A stretch of 13,603 nt of DNA from Ga0077527 sp038106575 (GTDB lineage Bacteria > Pseudomonadota > Gammaproteobacteria > Burkholderiales > SG8-41): contig JAYOED010000060.1 in NCBI GenBank assembly GCA_038106575.1, forward strand, positions 1 through 13,603. The letters run 5' to 3'. The position numbers were made by a program, and so were the translations under genes. Of the stretch, positions 7,748 to 13,603 are shown one piece after another; position 1 is the first letter of the stretch; every line of letters starts with the position of its first letter. The notes under the pieces are model-generated. The model searched no databases and had not been told where the DNA came from. It worked only from the letters and a program-made list of their open reading frames with translations.

Positions 7748-8001
7748 GGCAGGTGCTCCTAGCAGTCTGTTAAAAAGTGATGCGCGAGCGCGTGGCGAGC
7801 ATAGCTAGCAAGCGCATACGCGTATAAGCCCTTGATTTATTGAAACTTGAAAAACTTGTTATGGGAAAATTTAGGTAGCATGGATTTTCAAAAAACTTTT
7901 AGCTGTTATCCAGCGGAATGAGTAAATGCGTTGTTAACCCACAATTTTATTTTATTTTCGGAGGATAGTCCGCCCCGAGTCCAAAAGGGCGCGAATTACG
8001 T
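7748..8001 (-). promoter_or_regulatory. Leader/promoter region of the aconitase pair
   Basis: This 254-bp AT-rich gap is the largest in the minus-strand cluster, so the aconitase operon probably has its own promoter here. I see (ATTTT)x3 at 7944-7958, TTGAAAA and TTTTCAA elements around 7849-7890, and a 17-bp motif at 7870-7886 shared with the H-NS gene upstream region. No -35/-10 pair is good enough to assign, and no intrinsic terminator for the upstream gene is evident. Confidence 0.45.
7870..7886. repeat. 17-bp motif shared with the H-NS gene upstream region (copy 2)
   Basis: TTTAGGTAGCATGGATT here matches TTTAGGTGGCGTGGATT at 384-400 in 15 of 17 bases. Both copies are in AT-rich DNA upstream of genes, although those genes point in opposite directions relative to the motif. 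It could be a regulator site or chance. Confidence 0.4.
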
Positions 8002-8556
8002 TCAGGGTAAACGGGTCGCCTTGCCGGGTGTGCCGAGGATGAACGGACCGTCTTTGTAGGCGCCGCTGGCGACGAATTCACCCAGCCGCTTGAATTCATT
8101 GATGTCACGCACCGCGCCGACCACCCGGGTGACTTCCTTGCCGCTCAGGTCGTGGAAGGCAAATGTCGGGGTGCCCCGGATCCGGGCTTCCGCGGCAAAG
8201 CCTTTTTCGGTCATAGACCTACCTTGAAAGTCCTTGAGCGGCACCGAGCCGAACAGGTCGATAGTGAAGATCGCGAAATGCCTGCGGTAGAGGGTCTGAA
8301 CGTCCACACGGTTTAGCACGTTCTGTTTCATGTAGAGACAGGAAGGGCAGCCTTCCTGTTCGAAAAAGAAGAGGATTCCTTTCTTGCCGGCTGCGTTGAC
8401 GTCAGCCAGTTCCTCCCTCAGGTCGCCGGTGTTGGCGTCAAAGAAATGAACCATAGCTTCGCGCGTTTCCGCGGCAAAGCCTGGCCACGTCATCGTGAGC
8501 ATGGCAACCGCCAGGAACCGGAGTAGGGTCCACTTATAAAGCGTATTTATAAACAT
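8002..8556 (-). CDS. Exported thioredoxin-like protein with CPSC motif (SoxW-like)
   Basis: A 184-aa protein with an N-terminal signal peptide: basic/polar start, hydrophobic core at about 11-26, likely cleavage near Gly-Phe-Ala-Ala (26-29). The mature part has a thioredoxin fold. FFFEQEGCPSCLYM holds the redox pair Cys-70/Cys-73, and RGTPTFAF holds the cis-proline (Pro-130). It should act as a periplasmic thiol reductase or disulfide carrier and resembles the SoxW/thioredoxin_2 type. The start is ATG 8556, 9 bp after prpD stops, so it is almost certainly cotranscribed with prpD. The ribosome binding site is weak (AAGCAAGA), which suggests translational coupling. An exported redox protein among cytosolic carbon-metabolism genes is odd, and its substrate is unknown. 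Confidence 0.8.
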   Translation of the reverse strand: MFINTLYKWTLLRFLAVAMLTMTWPGFAAETREAMVHFFDANTGDLREELADVNAAGKKGILFFFEQEGCPSCLYMKQNVLNRVDVQTLYRRHFAIFTIDLFGSVPLKDFQGRSMTEKGFAAEARIRGTPTFAFHDLSGKEVTRVVGAVRDINEFKRLGEFVASGAYKDGPFILGTPGKATRLP

Positions 8557-8565
8557 GATCTTGCT

Positions 8566-10008
8566 TTAGATTGTCATCATGTCTACAAACTCGTGCGCCG
8601 GTGTAGCTTCCAGCTTCTGCTGATCCTCGCATAGCGCATATATGGCGGTACGCTGCTTTTCCGGAAAGCGGCGGGCGAGATTGGTGCGGAACTTAGCTTC
8701 GAGGAGGGGGATGCCTTCAGCGCGGCGCCGGCGGTGGCCGACGGGGTATTCGACTGCGACTTCATTGGTTTTGCTGCCGTCCTTGAAGAACACCTGGATG
8801 GCGTTGGCGATCGAGCGTTTTTTCGGATCGAGGTAATCGCGCGTCCAGGCTTTCTTCTCAACGCACACCATCTTGTCGCGCAGTTTGTCGACGCGAGGGT
8901 CGCGGGCGACTTCATCCTCGTAATCGGTCGCGGTGAGGTTGCCCTTGATCAGGCCGATGGCGGTCATGTATTGGATGCAGTGGTCACGGTCGGCCGGGTT
9001 GTTCAGCGGTCCCTTTTTGTCGATGATGCGAATCGCTGATTCGTGAGTGGTGATGACCACTTTCTTGATTTCATCGATACGGTTTTTTACCTGCGGGTAC
9101 AGCTGGATCGCGCATTCAACTGCGGTCTGGGCGTGGAACTCCGCAGGAAACGAAATCTTGAATAGCACGTTTTCCATGACGTATGAGCCGTATTTGCGGG
9201 TGAATTTGAAAGGCTTGCCCTTGAACAGCACGTCATAAAAGCCCCAGCCTTTCGCCGTCAGCCCCGACGGATAGCCCATTTCGCCCTTTGCGGCCATCAG
9301 CGCTAGGCGCACCGCGCGGCTGGTGGCATCGCCGGCCGCCCAAGATTTGCGCGAACCGGTGTTAGGGGCGTGGCGGTAGGTGCGCAGCGACTGGCCGTCA
9401 ATCCAGGCATTCGAGACCGCGTTGAGAGTTTCCTCACGGCTGAGTCCCAGCAGGCTGGAGATGACTGCGGTGGAGGCGACCTTGACCAGCAACACATGGT
9501 CGAGGCCGACGCGGTTGAAGCTGTTTTCCAGTGCGATCACGCCTTGTATCTCATGGGCCTTGATCATGCCGGTAAGCACGTCACGTATAAGAAGGGGTTT
9601 CTTGCCGTTTGTAACAGCCTGGCGAGACAGGTAGTCGGCCATTGCGAGGATGCCGCCGAGGTTGTCTGACGGGTGTCCCCATTCCGCGGCGAGCCAGGTG
9701 TCGTTGAAATCGAGCCAGCGGATCATGCAGCCGATGTTAAAGGCAGCCATCACCGGGTCGAGCTGGAACGATGTGCCCGGCACTTTTGCGCCGTTGGCCA
9801 TTGTTGCGCCCGGGACAACCGGACCCATTAACTTGGTGCAGGCAGGGTAGTTTAGTGCCTCGAAACCACAGCCCAGCGTGTCCATAAGGCACAGGCGGGC
9901 AGTGTTATAGGCTTCATCGCTCGGGATTTTCGCTTTCAGTGCGTAATCGGCAATGTCGGAGATGACGGTGTCCGGCTTAGTGCGTACGTTGGAAATGTGT
10001 GCTGACAT
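8566..10008 (-). CDS. prpD: 2-methylcitrate dehydratase PrpD
   Basis: A 480-aa cytosolic enzyme of the MmgE/PrpD family that dehydrates 2-methylcitrate to 2-methyl-cis-aconitate in propionate degradation. It matches the E. coli PrpD pattern along its full length (483 aa there): MSAHISN at the start, LLDTLGCG-like LMDTLGCG (41-48), RWLDFNDTWLAAEWGHPSDN (97-116), ENSFNRVGLDHVLLVK, TYRHAPNTGSRKSWAAGDATSRAVRLALM, SYVMENVLFKISFPAEFHAQTAVE and KKGPLNNPADRDHCIQYM. No key block is missing. The start is ATG 10008, 15 bp after prpC ends; the ribosome binding site is weak (GGGAC), consistent with coupling. PrpD yields the isomer that an AcnA/AcnB enzyme must hydrate, and aconitases lie downstream. Confidence 0.96.
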   Translation of the reverse strand: MSAHISNVRTKPDTVISDIADYALKAKIPSDEAYNTARLCLMDTLGCGFEALNYPACTKLMGPVVPGATMANGAKVPGTSFQLDPVMAAFNIGCMIRWLDFNDTWLAAEWGHPSDNLGGILAMADYLSRQAVTNGKKPLLIRDVLTGMIKAHEIQGVIALENSFNRVGLDHVLLVKVASTAVISSLLGLSREETLNAVSNAWIDGQSLRTYRHAPNTGSRKSWAAGDATSRAVRLALMAAKGEMGYPSGLTAKGWGFYDVLFKGKPFKFTRKYGSYVMENVLFKISFPAEFHAQTAVECAIQLYPQVKNRIDEIKKVVITTHESAIRIIDKKGPLNNPADRDHCIQYMTAIGLIKGNLTATDYEDEVARDPRVDKLRDKMVCVEKKAWTRDYLDPKKRSIANAIQVFFKDGSKTNEVAVEYPVGHRRRRAEGIPLLEAKFRTNLARRFPEKQRTAIYALCEDQQKLEATPAHEFVDMMTI

Positions 10009-10023
10009 GGTGAGGGTCCCGGT

Positions 10024-11196
10024 TTATCTGGATTTCTTGCCGCTGCGCTGGGCGAGCGGAACAAATTTGCGGTTTTCCGGTCCGGTGTAAACCGCTGTCG
10101 GACGGATGATCTTGTTGTCGATGCGCTGCTCGATGACATGTGCCGACCAGCCGCTAGTGCGGGAAATGATGAACAGCGGCGTGAACATCGGTGTCGGCAC
10201 ACCCATGCGGTGATACGAGACCGCGGAGTACCAGTCCAGGTTGGCGAACATTTTCTTTTCGCGCATCATCACCTGCTCAATGCGTTGGGCGACGTCGAAC
10301 ATCTTCATGTCACCGATTTCCCTGGACAGTTCCTTTGCTACGCCCTTGATGATCTTGTTGCGCGGATCGGCGATTGTATAGACGGGGTGACCGAAACCAA
10401 TCACCACTTCCTTGTTGGCGATGCGGGTGATGACGTCGTTCTCCGCGTCATCCGGTGTTTCGTAGCGGTTCATCACTTCGAAGCCGACTTCGTTGGCGCC
10501 GCCGTGTTTCGGGCCGCGTAGCGCGCCGATGCCGCCGGTGATCGCGGAATACATGTCGGAACCGGTGCCGGCGATGACACGGCAGGTGAAGGTCGAGGCG
10601 TTATACTCGTGCTCGGCATACAGGTTGAGCGAAGTGTGCATTGCCCGTATCCAGGAAGCGGATGCCGGTTTGCCGTGGAGCAGTTGCAGGAAGTGGCCGC
10701 CGATAGAGTCATCATCGGTTTCGACATCGATACGCTTGCCGTTGGTGGCGTAGTGATACCAGTAGAGCAGCATCGAGCCGAAGGAAGCCATCAGCCGGTC
10801 GGCGATGTCGCGCGCGCCCGGCATGTTGTGGTCCTCACGCTCCGGCATCGCCGCGCCTAGGGCAGAGCAACCGGTGCGCATGACATCCATCGGGTGCGCA
10901 GCCGGCGGTAACTGTTCGAGCACCTTGCGTACCGCAGCGGGCAGGCCTCGCAATGACATGAGCTTGGTCTTGTAGGCTTTCAGTTCCGCGGCATTGGGGA
11001 GCTTGCCGTGCACCAGCAGATAGGCGATCTCCTCGAATTCGCAGGTCTCTGCAATGTCGAGGATGTCGTAGCCGCGATAGTGCAGGTCGTTGCCACTACG
11101 GCCGACCGTACACAGAGCGGTACTACCCGCGGGAACTCCCGACAGGGCCACGGATTTTTTCGGCTTGAAGCCGGAGGTTTCGGATTTGGAACTCAT
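10024..11196 (-). CDS. prpC: 2-methylcitrate synthase PrpC (citrate synthase family)
   Basis: A 390-aa enzyme condensing propionyl-CoA with oxaloacetate to 2-methylcitrate; family members usually keep some citrate synthase activity. Catalytic residues of the citrate synthase fold are seen: His-231 (GPKHGGANE), His-270 (GFGHPVYT) and Asp-321 (NLDWYSAVSYH). NLYAEHEYNASTF (191-203) and SRTSGWSAHVIEQR are typical of PrpC rather than GltA, and the length is too short for the hexameric GltA type. I choose ATG 11196 because GAGGGA (11203-11208) lies six bases upstream; an in-frame GTG at 11232 would add 12 residues, has no binding site and sits inside a terminator hairpin. prpD follows after 15 bp. 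Confidence 0.94.
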   Translation of the reverse strand: MSSKSETSGFKPKKSVALSGVPAGSTALCTVGRSGNDLHYRGYDILDIAETCEFEEIAYLLVHGKLPNAAELKAYKTKLMSLRGLPAAVRKVLEQLPPAAHPMDVMRTGCSALGAAMPEREDHNMPGARDIADRLMASFGSMLLYWYHYATNGKRIDVETDDDSIGGHFLQLLHGKPASASWIRAMHTSLNLYAEHEYNASTFTCRVIAGTGSDMYSAITGGIGALRGPKHGGANEVGFEVMNRYETPDDAENDVITRIANKEVVIGFGHPVYTIADPRNKIIKGVAKELSREIGDMKMFDVAQRIEQVMMREKKMFANLDWYSAVSYHRMGVPTPMFTPLFIISRTSGWSAHVIEQRIDNKIIRPTAVYTGPENRKFVPLAQRSGKKSR

Positions 11197-11218
11197 CGTG
11201 ATTCCCTCGTTTTCAATC

Positions 11219-11255
11219 AAAAAAGCGGACACCGCTGTGATGCGGAGTCCGCTTT
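11219..11255 (-). terminator. Terminator-like hairpin between mdh and prpC, possible attenuator
   Basis: Read on the minus strand, AAAGCGGAC (11255-11247) pairs with GTCCGCTTT (11230-11222). Inside, after one mismatch, CCGC pairs with GCGG (11245-11242 with 11235-11232) around a six-base loop. A run of six T follows (11224-11219). This is a classic Rho-independent terminator for mdh. The T-run ends 10 bases before the prpC Shine-Dalgarno, so there is no room for a promoter between them. Transcripts reaching prpC must pass through it. Confidence 0.85.
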
Positions 11256-11277
11256 GGTTGGGTCATCATCGTTGCGA

Positions 11278-12267
11278 TCAGCCTAGCAGTTCCCGAATCG
11301 AGTCGCGTTCTTCCTGCAGTTCTTTCAGCGTAGCCTGCATGCGGGCTACGCTGAATTTGCTCTGCTTCAGTCCCTGCACGATACTGTATTTTCCGTCCTT
11401 GCAGGTGACGGGGAAGCCGTAAATCATGCCGGCGGGTATGTCGTAGCTGCCGTCGGAAGGGATGCCCATGCTGACCCAGTTTCCTGCACGGGTGCCGTGA
11501 ACCCAGTCGCGGACGTGGTCGATCGCTGCGTTGGCGGCGCTAGCCGCGGAAGACAGGCCGCGGGCGTCGATGATCGCGGCGCCGCGTTTCTGGATGGTCG
11601 GGATGAATTCGTTTTCCAGCCAGACCTTGTCGCGGATCATCGGCCATACTTTCCTGCCGCCGGCGGTGGCCTGGAAGACATCCGGGTACTGGGTGGCGGA
11701 ATGGTTGCCCCAGACGATCATTTTCTTGATGTCGGTCACGGGCTTGCCGATTTTTTGCGCAACCTGCGTCAGTGCGCGGTTGTGGTCCAGGCGCATCATC
11801 GCCGAAAAATTTTCTGGCTTTAGGTTGGGTGCGTTATTCATGGCGATCAGGCAGTTGGTATTGGCTGGGTTGCCGACCACCAGCACCTTAACCTCACGCT
11901 TGGCGACCTCGGACAGCGCTTTTCCCTGCGGCGCGAATATTCTGCCGTTGGCTTCAAGCAGATCCTTGCGTTCCATCCCGGGGCCGCGGGGACGGGCGCC
12001 GACCAGCAGAGCGACATCGGCGTCAGCAAAGGCCGTCATCGGGTCCGAGGCCGGCACCATGCCGTGGAGCAGCGGAAAGGCGCAGTCGTCGAGCTCCATC
12101 ATCACGCCCTTCAGGGCTTTTTGTGCCCGTTCGTCCGGAATTTCCAGCAGCTGGAGGATGACGGGCTGATCCTTGCCGAGCATTTCGCCGCTGGCAATGC
12201 GGAACAGCAGGCTGTAGCCGATTTGGCCGGCGGCTCCGGTGACCGCCACGCGCATGGGTTGTTTCAT
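11278..12267 (-). CDS. mdh: Malate dehydrogenase (NAD-dependent, type 2)
   Basis: A 329-aa cytosolic TCA enzyme converting malate and NAD+ to oxaloacetate and NADH. The Rossmann motif is GAAGQIGYSLLFRIASGEML (11-30). The substrate-binding loop GARPRGPGMERKDLL (90-104) carries the family arginines. VGNPANTN is at 131-138, Asp-161 in RLDHNR and His-189 in GNHSATQYPD are the catalytic pair, and the length is typical of this class. ATG 12267 is supported by AGGAG at 12275-12279, seven bases upstream. A good promoter lies at 12363-12392 and a strong hairpin terminator follows the stop by about 20 bases, so mdh can be a single-gene transcript. It is divergent from sdhC, an arrangement common for mdh and sdh genes in betaproteobacteria. 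Confidence 0.96.
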   Translation of the reverse strand: MKQPMRVAVTGAAGQIGYSLLFRIASGEMLGKDQPVILQLLEIPDERAQKALKGVMMELDDCAFPLLHGMVPASDPMTAFADADVALLVGARPRGPGMERKDLLEANGRIFAPQGKALSEVAKREVKVLVVGNPANTNCLIAMNNAPNLKPENFSAMMRLDHNRALTQVAQKIGKPVTDIKKMIVWGNHSATQYPDVFQATAGGRKVWPMIRDKVWLENEFIPTIQKRGAAIIDARGLSSAASAANAAIDHVRDWVHGTRAGNWVSMGIPSDGSYDIPAGMIYGFPVTCKDGKYSIVQGLKQSKFSVARMQATLKELQEERDSIRELLG

Positions 12268-12274
12268 CTGGAAG

Positions 12275-12279
12275 CTCCT
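12275..12279 (-). promoter_or_regulatory. Ribosome binding site of mdh
   Basis: AGGAG on the minus strand, seven bases before the ATG at 12267. Confidence 0.8.
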
Positions 12280-12362
12280 GAATTTCCTGGTTTTTTAGGG
12301 GGTGGCATTACTGGAATCGGGCGGGAAAGCGGCACTTGCGCATGCGCCTGAAAACATCGGTA

Positions 12363-12392
12363 ATGATAGCGAACGCATTTAATTTCGGTCAA
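12363..12392 (-). promoter_or_regulatory. Sigma70-type promoter of mdh
   Basis: On the minus strand, TTGACC (12392-12387, five of six to TTGACA) is separated by 18 bases from TATCAT (12368-12363, five of six to TATAAT). Initiation near 12356 would give a leader of about 90 bases, which includes the palindrome GCGCATGCGC at 12338-12347. Confidence 0.7.
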
Positions 12393-12400
12393 TAAACCTT

Positions 12401-12625
12401 GTGCCGCATCACGCGCCGCAATGGAGCCGTCATGCGCTGGTGAATCGCGTTTCTGAAATGATTTGCGCTGAACCGATATCAACGATGCGGACGCTTGAAC
12501 ACGATTTCAGCAGAGTGCAACTGATGTGACGGCGCATCCAATTCATGACAGTGAATCCGAATGATGAGCTTGACGTGCACGTCAAGAACGCCGGCTCGGA
12601 TGAACAGTTTTTGATCGTCGGCTGA
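12401..12625 (+). pseudogene. Short open frame broken by one in-frame TGA, possible small-gene remnant
   Basis: A frame with a possible GTG at 12401 runs to TGA at 12527-12529, then continues in the same phase to TGA at 12623-12625. The second part encodes an acidic, well-mixed peptide ending DELDVHVKNAGSDEQFLIVG, and most third codon positions there are G or C, as in real genes here. There is no recognisable ribosome binding site. I do not recognise a family. It could be a decayed gene in the mdh-sdhC interval or a chance frame. Confidence 0.2.
12569..12586. promoter_or_regulatory. 18-bp perfect palindrome, candidate operator
   Basis: CTTGACGTGCACGTCAAG is identical to its reverse complement. 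It sits between divergent mdh and sdhC, 177 bases beyond the mdh -35 box and 260 before the sdhC start. A dimeric regulator is the natural reading, but the regulator is unknown. Confidence 0.55.
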
Positions 12626-12729
12626 CCCAATTTCAGGTTACGCCGCCCAGGAAAAGCTGGTAATATTTCATGTGTTTAATCGCACCTCATGTCCGGATTT
12701 TCTTGTGTTAAAAACTCTCAATTGATGTG

Positions 12730-12739
12730 CTGCGCGCAG
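12730..12739. other. 10-bp palindrome in the sdhC upstream region
   Basis: CTGCGCGCAG is a perfect palindrome. A longer pairing, GCTGC with GCAGC (12729-12745), overlaps it. It lies 107 bases before the sdhC start, just ahead of the 12-bp tandem repeat. Function unknown. Confidence 0.35.
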
Positions 12740-12749
12740 TGCAGCATTT

Positions 12750-12773
12750 TATTGCCCATTGTATTGCCCATTG
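12750..12773 (+). repeat. 12-bp tandem duplication upstream of sdhC
   Basis: TATTGCCCATTG occurs twice without a gap (12750-12761 and 12762-12773), 73 bases before the sdhC ATG. It could be a replication-slippage duplication or a pair of regulator half-sites in the sdh leader. Confidence 0.8.
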
Positions 12774-12845
12774 CCTGTCTCCGAAACAGCCGGCTAGATG
12801 TTTTCTTGTTCTGCTGAAACAGGTTTTGTAGGGAGTGGAGTGACG

Positions 12846-13238
12846 ATGTCCACCGTGACGCGTAAAAGACCTAAGCATCTGAACCTGATTCAAATCCGGC
12901 TGCCGGTGCCGGGCATCATTTCCATCATGCATCGTGTTAGTGGAGCGGTGCTTTTCCTGCTGCTGCCGCTGATGAAGCGGACGCTGACGATCAGCCTCGA
13001 CGTCGACTGGTTCTACCGGACCCTTGCGCCGCGGTTCGTGCGCTGGATCGCCAGGGATCTGCATGACCTGGTCGACGGCGTACTCGTCGGCACCCGCGCC
13101 CAGGTCGGCGCGATCATCGAGTCGGTCGCTCACTACCACGGACCGGCGGGCCTGCTGGCGCGGACCCTGCCGACCGGCCGCAGTGTGTTCTGGGCGCTGG
13201 TGATCCTGGCGGCATTCCTGATCTTCAACCTGGCCTAG
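12846..13238 (+). CDS. sdhC: Chimeric frame: SdhC N-terminus joined to antiporter-like C-terminus
   Basis: Residues 1-42 are the start of the succinate dehydrogenase cytochrome b556 subunit. RKRPKHLNLIQIRLPVPG is followed by SIMHRVSGAVLFLLLPL (26-42), with Ser-26 and Arg-30 at the quinone-site positions and the start of membrane helix 1. A GGAG at 12837-12840 precedes the ATG at 12846; an in-frame ATG at 12798 lacks a binding site. From about residue 43 the frame is unlike SdhC: it lacks helices 2 and 3 and the haem-ligand His, and instead resembles the C-terminus of a Mrp/NuoL-type antiporter subunit. G+C rises sharply at the same point. As it stands the product cannot be a working SdhC, and sdhD/A/B do not follow. 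Confidence 0.75.
   Translation: MSTVTRKRPKHLNLIQIRLPVPGIISIMHRVSGAVLFLLLPLMKRTLTISLDVDWFYRTLAPRFVRWIARDLHDLVDGVLVGTRAQVGAIIESVAHYHGPAGLLARTLPTGRSVFWALVILAAFLIFNLA
12973..13238 (+). other. C-terminal fragment of a Na+/H+ antiporter subunit (MrpD/NuoL-like)
   Basis: MKRTLTISLDVDWFYRTLAP starts a stretch that fits the last cytoplasmic loop and final helix of proton-conducting antiporter subunits. In these, a VLLPLxKRT segment is followed by a LD-DW-YR motif. Residues near the end (RSVFWALVILAAFLIFNLA) form the last membrane helix. The N-terminal ~400 residues are missing. It has no start of its own and is read only as the tail of the sdhC frame. The assignment is from memory of the family; composition shows it does not belong with the genes to its left. 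Confidence 0.55.
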
Positions 13239-13603
13239 GGCCGGGCGAGGTAGAAGGCCGCATCGGGCAGACCGCCCGGCACGAGGTCGGGCGAGGCTTC
13301 CATCAATACGCGATAGAAGAACTCGAGTTCGTCGCGCGATTCGGCGCCGCTCAGCGAGAGCCACGTCGAGGCCCGCAGCGAGGCGGCAATGATCTGCGGA
13401 TCAAGGCCGAGCAGCGGCGCACCGAGCATGCCCGCCTCATCCGGGTTTGACGCCATCCAGCCGAGCGCATCGCCCATGACGTCGAGCAGCAGCGCGGTCT
13501 CGGCCGGCGCCAAGTCGGCCGGCACGACGGCGCCGGCCTGCGGGAAGCGCGGCGGCCGGCCGGTGAGCGCCGCCCATTCCCGCTGCAGGTCGAGGAGACG
13601 GTG
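13235..13603 (-). CDS. Partial ABC-transporter substrate-binding protein (C-terminal part)
   Basis: An open frame of 122 codons runs in from the right edge of the window and stops at 13235-13237, so only the C-terminus is present. Features such as DALGWMASNPDEAGMLGAPLLGLDPQ followed by an amphipathic ELEFFYRVL and SPDLVPGGLPDAAFYLAR recall periplasmic binding proteins of the nitrate/taurine (SsuA/TauA) type: a helix ending in NP-EA and a late helix of this kind are typical. Substrate cannot be told. G+C is very high compared with the rest of the window. Its stop overlaps the stop of the convergent antiporter fragment (CTAG at 13235-13238). The signal peptide and ligand-binding half lie outside. 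Confidence 0.5.
   Translation of the reverse strand, partial: HRLLDLQREWAALTGRPPRFPQAGAVVPADLAPAETALLLDVMGDALGWMASNPDEAGMLGAPLLGLDPQIIAASLRASTWLSLSGAESRDELEFFYRVLMEASPDLVPGGLPDAAFYLARP

Noticed and set aside
11197..11232. GTG start adding 12 residues to PrpC
   Set aside because: It lies within the terminator hairpin, has no Shine-Dalgarno, and the ATG at 11196 has GAGGGA six bases upstream.
11531..12169. A 212-codon plus-strand open frame
   Set aside because: It lies wholly antisense to mdh, whose catalytic motifs are complete; the peptide is low-complexity Ser/Arg/Ala-rich shadow sequence.
12708..13364. A 218-codon minus-strand open frame crossing the sdhC junction
   Set aside because: It is Arg/Gln/His-rich with no domain, runs antisense to sdhC and the antiporter fragment, and overlaps the substrate-binding protein frame.

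Overview
The window looks like a betaproteobacterial chromosome segment. The inference rests on an H-NS-like protein with the TW-GRG--P-WL DNA-binding motif, a type-2 malate dehydrogenase, a SdhC start of the RPKHLNL-IRLP-PG type, and prpC/prpD/aconitase genes beside mdh and sdhC. I cannot name the genus; autotrophic or methylotrophic Nitrosomonadales-like bacteria are a plausible guess. The last ~630 bases are different: much richer in G+C, and apparently from another locus or another organism.

Layout. 1-65: the 3' part of a tRNA-Arg(ACG), followed by a strong terminator. 66-516: a remnant-like membrane ORF, then a very AT-rich promoter with 7-bp repeats for an H-NS-family gene (517-876). 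877-1351: no convincing gene, only small inverted repeats. 1352-2224 (+): an isocitrate-lyase-superfamily enzyme of the oxaloacetate decarboxylase type. From 12267 down to 2347, everything is on the minus strand, in transcription order mdh, a terminator-like hairpin, prpC, prpD, an exported thioredoxin-like protein, a 254-bp gap, then two tandem AcnA-type aconitases. 12268-12845 is a long intergenic region with a good mdh promoter, an 18-bp perfect palindrome and a 12-bp tandem repeat. 12846 (+) begins sdhC.

How the genes fit together. Mdh makes oxaloacetate. PrpC joins it to propionyl-CoA, PrpD dehydrates 2-methylcitrate, and an aconitase can rehydrate 2-methylaconitate to 2-methylisocitrate. 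The convergent lyase-superfamily enzyme lacks the catalytic Cys of methylisocitrate lyase and matches the oxaloacetate decarboxylase class instead. The window therefore holds an oxaloacetate/propionate module without a recognisable PrpB. Two aconitases side by side suggest one for the TCA cycle and one for the methylcitrate branch.

The most striking irregularity is at about 12951-12972. After ~42 codons SdhC passes in frame, at a shared Phe-Leu-Leu-Pro-Leu stretch, into what looks like the C-terminus of a Mrp/NuoL-type antiporter subunit, followed by a convergent partial ABC-transporter substrate-binding protein. This is either an assembly chimera or a real rearrangement that destroys sdhC. 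I found no CRISPR array, insertion sequence or phage genes.
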